64,000 nt of DNA. Source: Megamerina dolium. Taxonomy: Eukaryota; Arthropoda; Insecta; Diptera; Megamerinidae. Location of the stretch: assembly GCA_963854835.1 (NCBI GenBank), contig OY978530.1, positions 39,702,251-39,766,250 on the forward strand. The letters are read 5' to 3'. The notes beneath the pieces are model-generated. The model worked only from the letters and a program-made list of their open reading frames with translations. It was not told the DNA's origin and did no database searches. How positions within the stretch are numbered: position 1 is the first letter of the stretch; each line of letters opens with the position of its first letter. Positions 46,080 through 55,549 of this stretch are shown here, in pieces. Position numbers and translations under genes: made by a program.

Positions 46080-47576
46080 AGTAATAGTAGTTTAACGAAT
46101 TAATAGTGATGTAGTAGAAAAAAAAAATTTATTTTAGTTAGGATATAAAACACAATAGTATGAAGTGAGAACTATTAGTTAACGTTCAGAACCTATAATG
46201 GGGCAAGTTGCCAGGTCATGTGTATAACCACATCTTTTGCAATACATCTCGTTGAATTGTAATTCGGTGTGTGGATACTCATGAACACGGGCAAATTAAT
46301 TACTCAAGCATTTCAAGCAATCAAATAGTTAAATTCGAGTTAGTATAGAAATACATAGGTTTAAGATATCGTTATAAAAAATAGGTCAGTCATAGCAATA
46401 GGAGACAAACGTTATAGAATAAATTGAGAGAATTAACATAACGGGTTACCATTCCGTCTGCCACGGTGTGAGATGAAAATAAGCACAATTGAATAATACA
46501 GAAAAGTTGGTTATTGCAACAGAAGAAGTTGCAACGTTGTTGTTAAATTATACAATATGTAAAACAACGATGCAAGTTTGTAAATTTTTTAAAAAATATA
46601 AAATAATATATAAAACTTATATTATATACATAAAAACCGTCTAAAAGAAAAATTATATAAGATGGTAAAAATATAACTATAAATTTAATAGAACGAAATT
46701 CCAATTTATAACATGTAGGTGTATTTAAAAAAAAAAAGTAAGTTTTAAACTTTGTAGAAAAAAATTGAATTGGTAATCTAGCCATCTCAAGGAGAGAGGA
46801 ACGTTGACACAGTAGAAAGACAACTTATCCAGCAAGGCTAAGACACACCGGAAAAGATTTATAGAGCGATGTTAGCGGAGACCAAATATGTAATCGAGTT
46901 GAAGTTACATACATATACATAAATTCCAATATCCTGAACCAAGTGGTACAGCGTTAAATAAAGTCAACAGAATAAGCAGCATTCTCATGAAATACTTGGA
47001 CTGTTCGATATATAGCAGCAGCAATACACAGTGTGTACATACAAGACTCATGTGTTACGATTTTATCTGGATAGTGAACGCCTATTATTGACTCAGTTGT
47101 CACGCATTTGACAATGGGTTACAGGGTGTCACATAACGATATATCTTAGTAGTGTTGCATACACTGCAAGATGTTGTTCATCCATTGAATGCGGTATGTT
47201 GAGAGAAAATGTACAGACCTGACAAAACACGTGCATTGAGCTTCTATTTTGTAAATAGTGCTGACGTATAAACATTGCAAAGATAAGCGCTTAATCAGCA
47301 GATTAAATCGTCAGTCACGCAGGTATAAAAAGGAGACACGATAACACCTCAACAACACTGATGCTACAAAGGAGTAACCATTTAAACGTTGGACACCACG
47401 GTATATCACGGTAAGCAAGAAATCTACGTGGTATACAACAGTAGCACCAATGAAAGAAAAAAAAATTTAGGCCTACAGCTCAGCCGGTTACAACAATGGT
47501 CAACATCACACCTGAAAACGCAAAGATAAAAGAGTGCAGTGCAGCGAGCAAAATTCTGCATTCCAAATAAAGCCTC
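46080..47576 (+). other. Element B 3' non-coding region and part of the 3' LTR
   Basis: No env ORF was recognised. Block 46220-46289 matches element A 34815-34889, and the hairpin at 46514-46534 matches that at 35181-35209. AAGGAGAGAGGAACG (about 46789-46803) is a good polypurine tract, so the 3' LTR may begin at about 46802. A TATAAAA box lies near 47325. Confidence 0.65.
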
Positions 47577-47668
47577 TTCGGAAACAGCAACAGAATAAAA
47601 AAACGGGTAAGTCCTACACTATAAGACATTTAAGCAAAGGTTACGGTGTCAGAAAAAAGGACACAACA
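47577..47668 (+). repeat. Element B 3' LTR, terminal part
   Basis: ACAGCAACAGAATAAAA through GTGTCAGAAAAAAGGACACAACA matches the end of the 5' side (37760-37846). CTAA follows at 47669-47672. Confidence 0.8.
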
Positions 47669-48286
47669 CTAAGTACAGCAGACAATAACCACAGTGTCAT
47701 CATGGGCATGGCGCCGAATTGAAAGTAACCATATATGTAAATAATACTTCGTATTTTATTCTACATAGTATCATACATTTTGAATAGTTCTTAATTTTAC
47801 AAAATAATCATAATTTTAACTTTTCCTTATAAGAAAAATTATTATTATTTCATAATGATAATTTTTTCTTCCTGGGAGAACGGAGGGATGTTGCCAGCTA
47901 AAATATGAAATATGCACATATGCATATTTTGCCTCGCGACATATTTTCCGAAATTGTGAACTACATATTTATCCATACACATACCAACATTGCTCGAAGT
48001 TGTGATATAGACAATCCATACTAATATTACTTATAATTGTGGAATGCCAGAACATTGAGTCAACTGAGTTACAGTTGGGTGTGAAAATGCTGACAAAGCG
48101 CTTTCACACACAATTCGTAGTTCTGCACTTACGTAAGCATACCTGTGTAAGCATACATGATAACTAAAATCACGCTGACTACTCATGTGTGTGAATATCT
48201 AAAAGTTACTTTCTCACGTAATATATACACACATGTGGAGTGCATCGATCGTTTACATCAACAAATACATACATACACACAAGTGG
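47669..48286. other. Region between element B and the LOA-like LINE; possible PPT and LTR start
   Basis: GGGAGAACGGAGGGA (about 47874-47888) looks like a polypurine tract, and it is followed by TGTTGCCAGC, an LTR-like start. This could be the real start of element A's 3' LTR, which would then run through the LOA insertion to 50270. No coding sequence was seen. TGTGTGAATATC near 48189 resembles the LTR word at 49830. Confidence 0.4.
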
Positions 48287-49820
48287 TCGCACGAGGCGGT
48301 CGGTGTTATATCTGGCATTATGCCGCCAGACATAATGGCTTCAGAGCTGAGCAGAGTCTATAACAGAGCAAAAAGCATGAAAAAAAAAAGCATGAGTAGG
48401 CGACTAACGGCAGATGAACAATGGGACGCCGCAGAAAAAGGAAGGTGAATGAATAACGGATGAATAACCCTGTAGGGTGTGTGTGAAGAGCCTTTTTGGG
48501 CTAGCTCGGTCCTGCGAAGAAGTGCTTAACGGCGGTTCCGAAGGGCCAAAAAAATACAAGATACAGAAGTTGGAGTTAAGGGTTTAGTACGTAGGCGTAC
48601 TGGTTCGCAAGTCCAGCATAGTAAAATAATACTGACTGGGCGTGGTCCCGAATGAGGTTTATCCTTAGCGACAGTAGATAGATAGATAGATAGATAGATA
48701 TAGTTCTTTATTTAAAAAATATTCTTACAAATTATAAATCAACAGCTAATACAAAATAAACAATTAAAGAACATACGACAATGACTATATAGTCGTCTGT
48801 CGGAGATAAACCTAATATTACATAACATAAAATACTACATTCCAATTAATCTTATTTATCAATATTTTATATATTAACACATACACTATAACACATACTC
48901 ATTCAATATTAATTTTCTATACGTCAAAGCACCAATGATAAATTTTACTAAACCTTCCCAACCACCTTCTTTTGTCCCATTTAATATGTCAATTACTTCC
49001 GTTAAATCTAAACTATATTTTCCAAAATATCTATATCTAATTCGTTTGAGTATTGGACATTTTCCCAAAAAGTGTGTAATATTCTCCATTTCGTTCAAAT
49101 TACAAAGAGTGCAGCTGAGATTCCTATGTCCGCCAAGGTAAATTAAATCGCATCTGGCTTTGCACTGCTCTCACTACAGCTAAAAACAATTTCCACTTTG
49201 CAGACATTTCTATCTGGTTGTTTGTTAAAAATGCTCGCCAGGTCGCGTTTATACTATTCTTTGCTAAACTACTTCTATTCTCTACATGCCTTTTGAAACT
49301 TAGTTGCGGTATCAATATTACTCCCAAATAATTGTACTCAGATCTTATTTCTACATTATCTCCCCTAAAAGTCCATTTTTCTTTTTCTGATAACCTGCCT
49401 CCTTTCCTAAACACCATAATAGCGGATTTTGTCAGGTTTACTTCCATATTCCAAGTATCGCAATATTTTTCCAGATTATTTATCATGGTTTGTAGTTTGG
49501 CAATGTCATCTGATAGTATTACTATGTCGTCTGCGTATAATAGTAGTCGTATATTTAAGTCGTCTATGTATATCCCTTCCTCTAGACTGTCATGCAAGTC
49601 ATTTAAATATAGTGAAAACAGTAATGGAGACATTAAGCAACCTTGTTTTACACCCGACGAAATATTAAATTTGTCTGATATAGCGTCCCCCGTCCATATA
49701 ACCGAATTCGTGTTCAAATATATTTGTTCTATAAAGTTTACCATTTAGCGACAGTATGAATCGTACATGCCGTCTATGGCTGGCGGTATCTATGAAAGAT
49801 TCCCCCTTCGAAAAAAAAAA
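48287..49820 (+). mobile_element. LOA/R1-group LINE 3' end, interrupted by another LINE
   Basis: The 5' end codes for a reverse transcriptase C-terminal segment (GVISGIMPPDIMASELSRVYNRAKS, split, 48290-48448). A 3' UTR and a run of ten A's follow (49811-49820). ACACAAGTGG is duplicated directly before (48277-48286) and after (49820-49829) as the target duplication. The 3' UTR is split at 48676 by another LINE. The clade is inferred from the coding tail and UTR style. Confidence 0.8.
48665..49756 (-). mobile_element. 5'-truncated LINE nested in the LOA-like LINE
   Basis: A minus-strand RT part (49124-49744) runs from an NFIEQIYLNTNSVI block through GVKQGCLMSPLLFSLYLNDL and LLLYADDIVILSDD to the thumb. 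The 3' region ends in (TATC)n on the minus strand, seen as GATAGATAGATA at 48677-48698. The 12-bp target duplication TTAGCGACAGTA lies at 48665-48676 and 49745-49756. A second small frame (48886-49098) is the C-terminal end, MNEMENITHFLGKCPILK. The frame from 49744 is intact to 49124, then breaks. Confidence 0.92.
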
Positions 49821-49828
49821 CACAAGTG

Positions 49829-50270
49829 GTGTGAATATATTATTGTATGTTATATGTTGGTATGTGGGTAGATTGATATATGGCTAGTATTAGAAAAAGA
49901 GTATATAAGCTGCCAGCTTAGTGAAGGCAGTGGCTTTTCAGTTGTGAGTCTTGCACCGAAGTGCTAGCGTTTAAGAAATTTTGAAAAACTGCGATCCTTA
50001 CGAGGCCCTCCAGTATTAGTGTAAGAGTGTAAGAAATTGGAAATACTGCGATCCTTACGAGGCCTCCAGTATTAGTGTAAAAGTGCAAAATCGAAAGTAA
50101 CACCAGCAATAAAGCGAATACCCAAAACCTTAAGTTTTATTTCAGCTAACTAGTGTGATAGCCTCGAAGGATATTTAGGAGGTTAGGTCTAGGTGCTAAT
50201 CTTGTGCGTTACATCCTTGAGTCTAGTCGTTAGGTACTTAGTGAGTGTTGTGGAAAAATAGTACACAACA
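49829..50270 (+). repeat. Element A LTR, right-hand copy
   Basis: It matches 28066-28469 from GTGTGAATAT to the AACA end. It is longer because it has an internal duplication of about 50 bases (ACTGCGATCCTTACGAGGCC twice, near 49988 and 50045). ATAT follows at 50271, and ATAT also precedes the left copy (28062-28065). Confidence 0.88.
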
Positions 50271-50965
50271 ATATCCTTGTCATCTATATCATCTATATCC
50301 ATAGTCCTAAAAATATCAATTAATTTATTGTGTTGTACTTTATCAAAAGCCTTTTCGTAATCTATAAAGCATACGTCTTTTTGTATATCTTTACAATTTT
50401 GAATCGTTACTACTTCTCGTACTTCGTACTTCTCTGAAACCGAATTGCGTACGACCCATCGCCGCTTCACATTTTTTATATTTCTATCTTGACATTATTT
50501 TCTTTGGTATTGCTATAAACGTTGATTGCAGCCAGTCATTTGGGTAATTTCCAGAATCATATATATTGTTGAACACCTTCCGTAAGACTTCACTACTTTC
50601 GTGTTCAAACAATTTTAAGATTTCAGCGGGGAAATTATGGGGACGCACGGCTTTGCTATTTTTTAGAGCCTTTACTGCATTAGTAATTTCTGATGTACTA
50701 GTTGGTGGACCAATTAGTATCCATCAATCTTTCTGTGTTGCAACTGGCGTTCTTTGTTGTCGCTAAATAGTTCTTCTATTTATTTTTCCCACAATCGTGA
50801 TAGTTTTGTTCTTTAACTGATAATCTGGTTTTGATCGTCGACCATATACGAAGCTTGATGTTTGTGACATACTCCACTTGCTTCTTTGAGTTTTTTGTGA
50901 ACATTGAAGTCGTCGGCAATGGCTTGGGGTCTTTCTATTTCACGATATTCATTTTCCACCCATGT
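50271..50965 (-). pseudogene. RTE/BovB-like LINE, RT N-terminal part
   Basis: The minus-strand translation in several frames gives PNDWLQS, then a GFREVRST-like block, then CFIDYEKAFDKVQHNKLIDIF, ending exactly at the LTR. An upstream link with SYMVDDQ and LSRLWEK-type codons extends to about 50960. It seems to complement the C-terminal part at 27490-28065. The RT palm between them is in neither piece. Confidence 0.8.
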
Positions 50966-50971
50966 TATCTT

Positions 50972-51356
<385 letters not shown>

Positions 51357-51358
<2 letters not shown>

Positions 51359-51681
51359 ATCCAATATCATCACATATCATTAAATGACATTTTATTTGAA
51401 AAGCCTTAAATAAAAATTGCAGTGTTTTTGACATAAAATAAATATTCAGTCTTCTTATTTCAATATTGCATTCCATTATACCATTATGTAGAAAAGAAAA
51501 AAAAACATATATACATTGTAAAACATGGTTCTACCATGATCAGAAACAGAAAAAAAATTATTAATAAAAATGTAAAATGCAAAAAAAAAAATAAGCAAGC
51601 TGATTTCGAGAATTTTTATCTTCTGGACAAGGAAGCTTAACATTTGAAGTTTTGCATCTCCCCGTTCGTGCAGCTTGTTGT
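51357..51681. other. AT-rich 3' flank of the MADF gene
   Basis: No separate gene is seen. On the minus strand it follows the MADF stop codon and could be 3' UTR, but no clear polyadenylation site was chosen. Confidence 0.4.
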
Positions 51682-52330
51682 TCACACCGTTCGATGTCCT
51701 ACATCACTCATTTTGCGTATTCGTAGACTTCGTTTACTCCGTTCACTGGAAGTGGTGGATTGAGTGAAGTCCAAGTCCAACGAACTCTCCGTTGATTTCA
51801 CAAACGCAACATATTCGGTAGCGCCATCAAAAAATTCGGTTTGCGGAACACTAGATACTGTTCTAGAAAATATATTATATCGTCTAAATACTTCTATCAT
51901 ATTAACTCATTTAGTGAATACTTACATTTTAGGCTGCACATGCTGCTTCAAAAAAGACAGTTGCGTGAAGAGCTCTCATTCACAATCGGGGTCGCTTGCC
52001 GCACTGCCTGAAGGTGTGCGTTTCTTCGTGCACTCCCGCACAAATCTGTTTCGAATTCTTCGCCATCTGGAATGACACTCAGATTCTATAAAAACAAAAC
52101 ATTTAATACATTATCAAGGAGAAAAGCGCATTTCGTTACCAGGTGTTTTGATAATGTTGCTGATTGCAGCCCAAGACTGTGCTCTCTTTATTTTATTTCT
52201 GCATCCGATTCTGTAAAACATAAAATGCATGAAATTATTTAGAAAACTCAAACAATTCTAAAAGCCTACCTTCTCGTTGAACAAAATATTTACAAGTGCT
52301 TCGACGAAGCGTAAACGACTTGAAGATAGT
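51682..52330 (-). pseudogene. MADF-domain protein gene, four exons, one premature stop
   Basis: Exons read on the minus strand at about 52270-52330 (RFVEALVNILFNEK), 52140-52210 (RNKIKRAQSWAAISNII), 51926-52085 (HSRWRRIRNRFVREC...FLKQHV) and 51682-51862. The introns have GT...AG ends (for example GTAAGT at 51925-51920), and the exon 2/3 and 3/4 phases join in frame. Together they give the MADF layout: helix 1, the WAAI helix, the RWRRIRNRFVRE helix and a FLKQHV end. MADF domains are DNA-binding Myb/SANT-like modules in fly transcription factors, and PIF/Harbinger transposons also encode such proteins. Exon 3 has TGA where Trp is expected before ELF (near 51975), and the exon 1/2 join is out of phase as read. 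It may be a recent pseudogene, a real gene with another first exon, or a transposon accessory gene. Confidence 0.7.
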
Positions 52331-52719
52331 GGTTGAACTGAGCTGAGTAACTAAATAGTTGAGTATCTTTACAGGGTTATCGTATTAGTATTTGCTCATG
52401 CAAATACTTTTACGCGCGTGCCTATGGATTGCCTGTTTTCTACTCTGCTGTCAAATACACATACGCATACGCGTGCATTGGAGGTCCACTTTAAGTGATG
52501 TTGCTTGGTCTTGTATACGCTGATAATGTATATACTCATAATGGAGTTTGTGTTGTTCTTTGTTGATTGTTTAGTGTGAAATATCATTTTTTTTTTTAAA
52601 TTTTTATTAAAATTGTTTTACTCAAAAAATGTGAATTAAAGATATTGTTGTTGCACATGGTTAGTACAAAATAAGTTTTGCAGTTAACATTGACAGAATC
52701 CAGTGACTGAACAGGGTTG
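52331..52719. other. Unassigned region upstream of the MADF gene
   Basis: It would hold the promoter and any 5' exons of the MADF gene. Nothing specific was recognised. Confidence 0.35.
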
Positions 52720-53335
52720 ATTTGCGTTAAAATTAAGCGTTCTCAAAATAAAAATGTAACAGTATCTATAGGACTACCTCAAGGAAATCCACGACGCAGA
52801 GGCAGAAAGATGACTCGTGAACTGAACATATCGCACCAAAGCATGCGACGAATATTTCAAAATTATTTCACCGATGCTTAAAAAAAGTTAAACTCGAAAG
52901 AGCCAAAGAGTTGATCCGTTTGGCCGAAAGTGGTGAAATTCCAAACATTGTGTTTTCCGATGAGTCATCATACGTTATTGAGGAACATACGAACAAACAA
53001 AATAATCGGGCTTACTTGCCAGAGAGGTCTGCTAACAATTTGGACTGTCGGATGGCTACCAAAAAACAAACGGCGCCGATGGTGATGGTGTGGATCGCCG
53101 TAAAGGTCGATGGGAGCACTCCGTTTGTATTCATCGACCGTGGGGTTAAAATAAATGCTCAAAATTATTGGGAACCTATTTTAGGGCCCTGTCTACACAA
53201 ACATTTTGGTCGCAGACGTTGGACGTCCCCACGTTCCTTGCTTCATTTCGTTATCACAATGGCTCCGAAATACACCGGACGCAAATCCACTAGATGTTTT
53301 TGTCTGCGATATACTAAGAAATTATAAACATTTAC
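52720..53335 (+). pseudogene. Tc1/mariner-superfamily transposase fragment
   Basis: The first part (about 52780-52870) has RNPRRRGRKMTRELNISHQS-like codons of a helix-turn-helix. The main frame 52911-53327 has IVFSDESSYVIEE with a catalytic Asp, then a VMVWIAVK block. The third catalytic region, TPDANPLDVFV, lies out of frame near 53255-53290. The layout fits the maT-type branch of Tc1/mariner. Frame changes near 52880 and 53200 inactivate it. Ends were not identified. Confidence 0.82.
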
Positions 53336-53805
53336 ATACTTGATACAATCATAAGTGAATCCAATGTTGGTTTTTGCACAAAGCAGTTATTATTTCAGTT
53401 TTTTCACTTTATTTTTGCACTTTTATTTTAAGATTCGGCCAAAAGCGACACTTGGTTGTGATGGCCAAATAAGAAGAAGAAAACATGAAGTTATGATATA
53501 TGACTTTATGAAATCTTATAAATCACCTAAATATGTTTAACACAAGTAATTTAGTGTTTGCTCATGCGCGCTTTCCATACCGCCGTCACGAAGGGTATAT
53601 TACGAATAATGAATTTGATGTTTATTTACACCTATGAACAGTGATAACAATGCAGAGCAAACATTAATAATATGACGTGCGCCATTTAACGATGACTTTC
53701 AACTGTTTAAGTACAGGGTGACTTAAACCGATAAATATAAATATTATAAATCAAAACAAAAAATGTTATGTTCAGACCTACCGTAACAATGCATATTACA
53801 ATAAA
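53336..53805. other. Unassigned region
   Basis: No recognised gene. It may include the 3' end of the Tc1/mariner relic. Confidence 0.35.
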
Positions 53806-54172
53806 AATAAAAAATAAATAAATATGTGGCACTTAAAGCCCCAAAGGGCTCATTGGCCGAGCTTCTCTTCCATTACTGTTGTGCGTCTTAAATTTTGGAC
53901 AGTATTAGAATGGACCTACTTATTTTAGCCGGTTCCGAACGGCAGAACACTTGTGACATCACTTTTTCTGAGCTTTGTCACAGAGTTCTTTTTAAAAGCT
54001 TTTTCATGGCAAGTTGTTACTGTCGGAAGAATTGCCAATTGCTTGCCGACAGGTGGGTACCGTTCGAAAGAAAAATCTTTTCGATATTAAATTTGTTATG
54101 CATCAGCCGGGTATTGAACCACGACCTACAGATCAGAAGGCGAACACACTAACCACTGAGCTACGGCACAAT
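53806..54172 (-). mobile_element. tRNA-derived SINE, copy 5
   Basis: In reverse orientation, the A-rich tail comes first, then GTGGCACTTAAAGCCCCAAAG, the conserved body, and the tRNA-like end (GTAGCTCAGTGGTTAG on the minus strand) near 54155. ACAATAAAAAT flanks both sides (about 53806-53816 and 54168-54178), consistent with an 11-bp target duplication. It is very similar to copy 2. Confidence 0.93.
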
Positions 54173-54179
54173 AAAAATA

Positions 54180-54629
54180 CTTCGTTCTTATGTAGGTTAT
54201 TTTTTACTAAATTTTACCAGTTTTTGTATCCTTAATGTTTCAATCGTCATTCTGTTCCTTTGTCTTCTTTATATTTTTAATTGCTGGATTCGCAACCCTT
54301 TGGTTGCTACCGTTGATATATTCTAATATATACTTGTACCAAAAATATAGTGAAGATTTACTTGTTGTGAAATTACACTTTGGTGTTTGAACCGAGAGTG
54401 TCAGTATTATTATACAAAATTGTACCCTGGTACTTGAAGTAGCGTACTTCCGTTGCCATATATCCTGGTGCTTGTACCAATGATATGTTTAATATTATGA
54501 TCGCTGAAATTATATTCTGGTTCTTGGATCAATGTTATGTGTCCCGTAAACTCTGTTCACCTCAATATCTGGATCATAAGAGGCTCATCTTCTCGTGGAT
54601 GATGATTTGATTCGTCGTTGCTGTAGTTG
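54180..54629. other. Unassigned region downstream of the env remnant
   Basis: On the minus strand it follows the env fragment and may be the decayed env C-terminus or the 3' part of the BEL element. No motif proves this. Confidence 0.35.
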
Positions 54630-54632
54630 TTT

Positions 54633-54960
54633 CTAACTTCGCATCGCCAAAACATTGAAATGTTTGATTAGTTCTTCTGCATATTGTGAATCTAATATTC
54701 CAAACAAAGAACTTACTACGTTGCCCACAATGTTAATCGCTCCTCTTTTAGATCTGGCACCGTGATGTAATTCCCGCAAATATGATGTGGTTTCTATGTA
54801 TGTGATTAATATCCAACCACCGTTGATAATATTTGATGCACCAATTCGTTCATAATAGATCCCAGGAACAGAGTCGAACTGTTGGACTTGTACCACTGAC
54901 GACGAAAGCATGTCAATAGTACCGTGAGGAGTGCTGATTTTGTTGAAATCTGTGTTCGTT
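54633..54960 (-). pseudogene. Env remnant of an LTR retroelement (fusion-protein type)
   Basis: A 92-codon minus-strand frame has a basic RSKR cleavage-type motif followed directly by a glycine-rich hydrophobic segment and a short region ending in a SQYAEEL block. This arrangement is characteristic of the insect env fusion proteins of errantiviruses and roo-like BEL elements, related to baculovirus F. Only the part around the cleavage site is left. It lies downstream, on the same strand, of BEL protease and RT remains, so it probably belongs to them. It is not functional. Confidence 0.65.
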
Positions 54961-55154
54961 TGAATAGTCCATGATTCTCATCCTAATTCGTTACCCATTG
55001 TATCTGTTTAGTTGATGATGGCTCCTTAAATTATTCATCGACTGGCGGTTCTATGTTAACTGTTAGTGGAGTCAATCTATGCATTGGCCTTCTGCATGTA
55101 TTCGTGGCCGTGAAGACGTCGGCTACTCTTACCAAACCGTCTATTTCCAAATTA

Positions 55155-55545
55155 ACGAACGAAGAACGAAATTGATCACGTGGTGTTCGACCGAAAGCAG
55201 CAGTGTGATGGACGTGAAATCGATTCGTGGTATCAACATCGACTCGGATCACTACCTTGTGCAGGTGCAAACACATTTACGTGTAGCAAAGAATAAACGA
55301 AGTCCCACACAGAGAAAACTTGACGTCAATAAGTTGCAATCACCGGAGGCATAAAATGCTTTTACCACTTGACTATAGCATCGGCTTATGCAGGAGAACC
55401 CCACCCCGACGTTTAATACCGAACGGGGTTTTAGATAAGGTTATTCGACCTCTTCAATCTTATTATGGAGAAGATAATACGAGGGTCTTGGACAACACTG
55501 GAAGTCACTGTTGATAACTACGCTTTTGAAGTGATACTGGACCAC
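55155..55545 (+). mobile_element. RTE LINE fragment with two internal deletions
   Basis: Three pieces of the RTE family (21398-24183) follow each other in the right order. The first is the endonuclease end (VMDVKSIRGINIDSDHYLV to LDVNKLQSPEA, 55195-55355). Then come a short RT piece (the NLIMEKII block, about 55415-55490) and the [10 protein letters not shown] block (about 55500-55545). The intervening parts are missing, so this is a short internally deleted derivative. It separates the BEL env and RT remains. Confidence 0.8.
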
Positions 55546-55549
55546 TGCT

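Noticed and set aside
53895..54235. ORFs of 64-85 codons in the SINE copies, also at 36259-36568 and 37211-37420
   Set aside because: The same peptide-like frames appear in several copies only because the SINE body is repeated. There is no evidence of translation.
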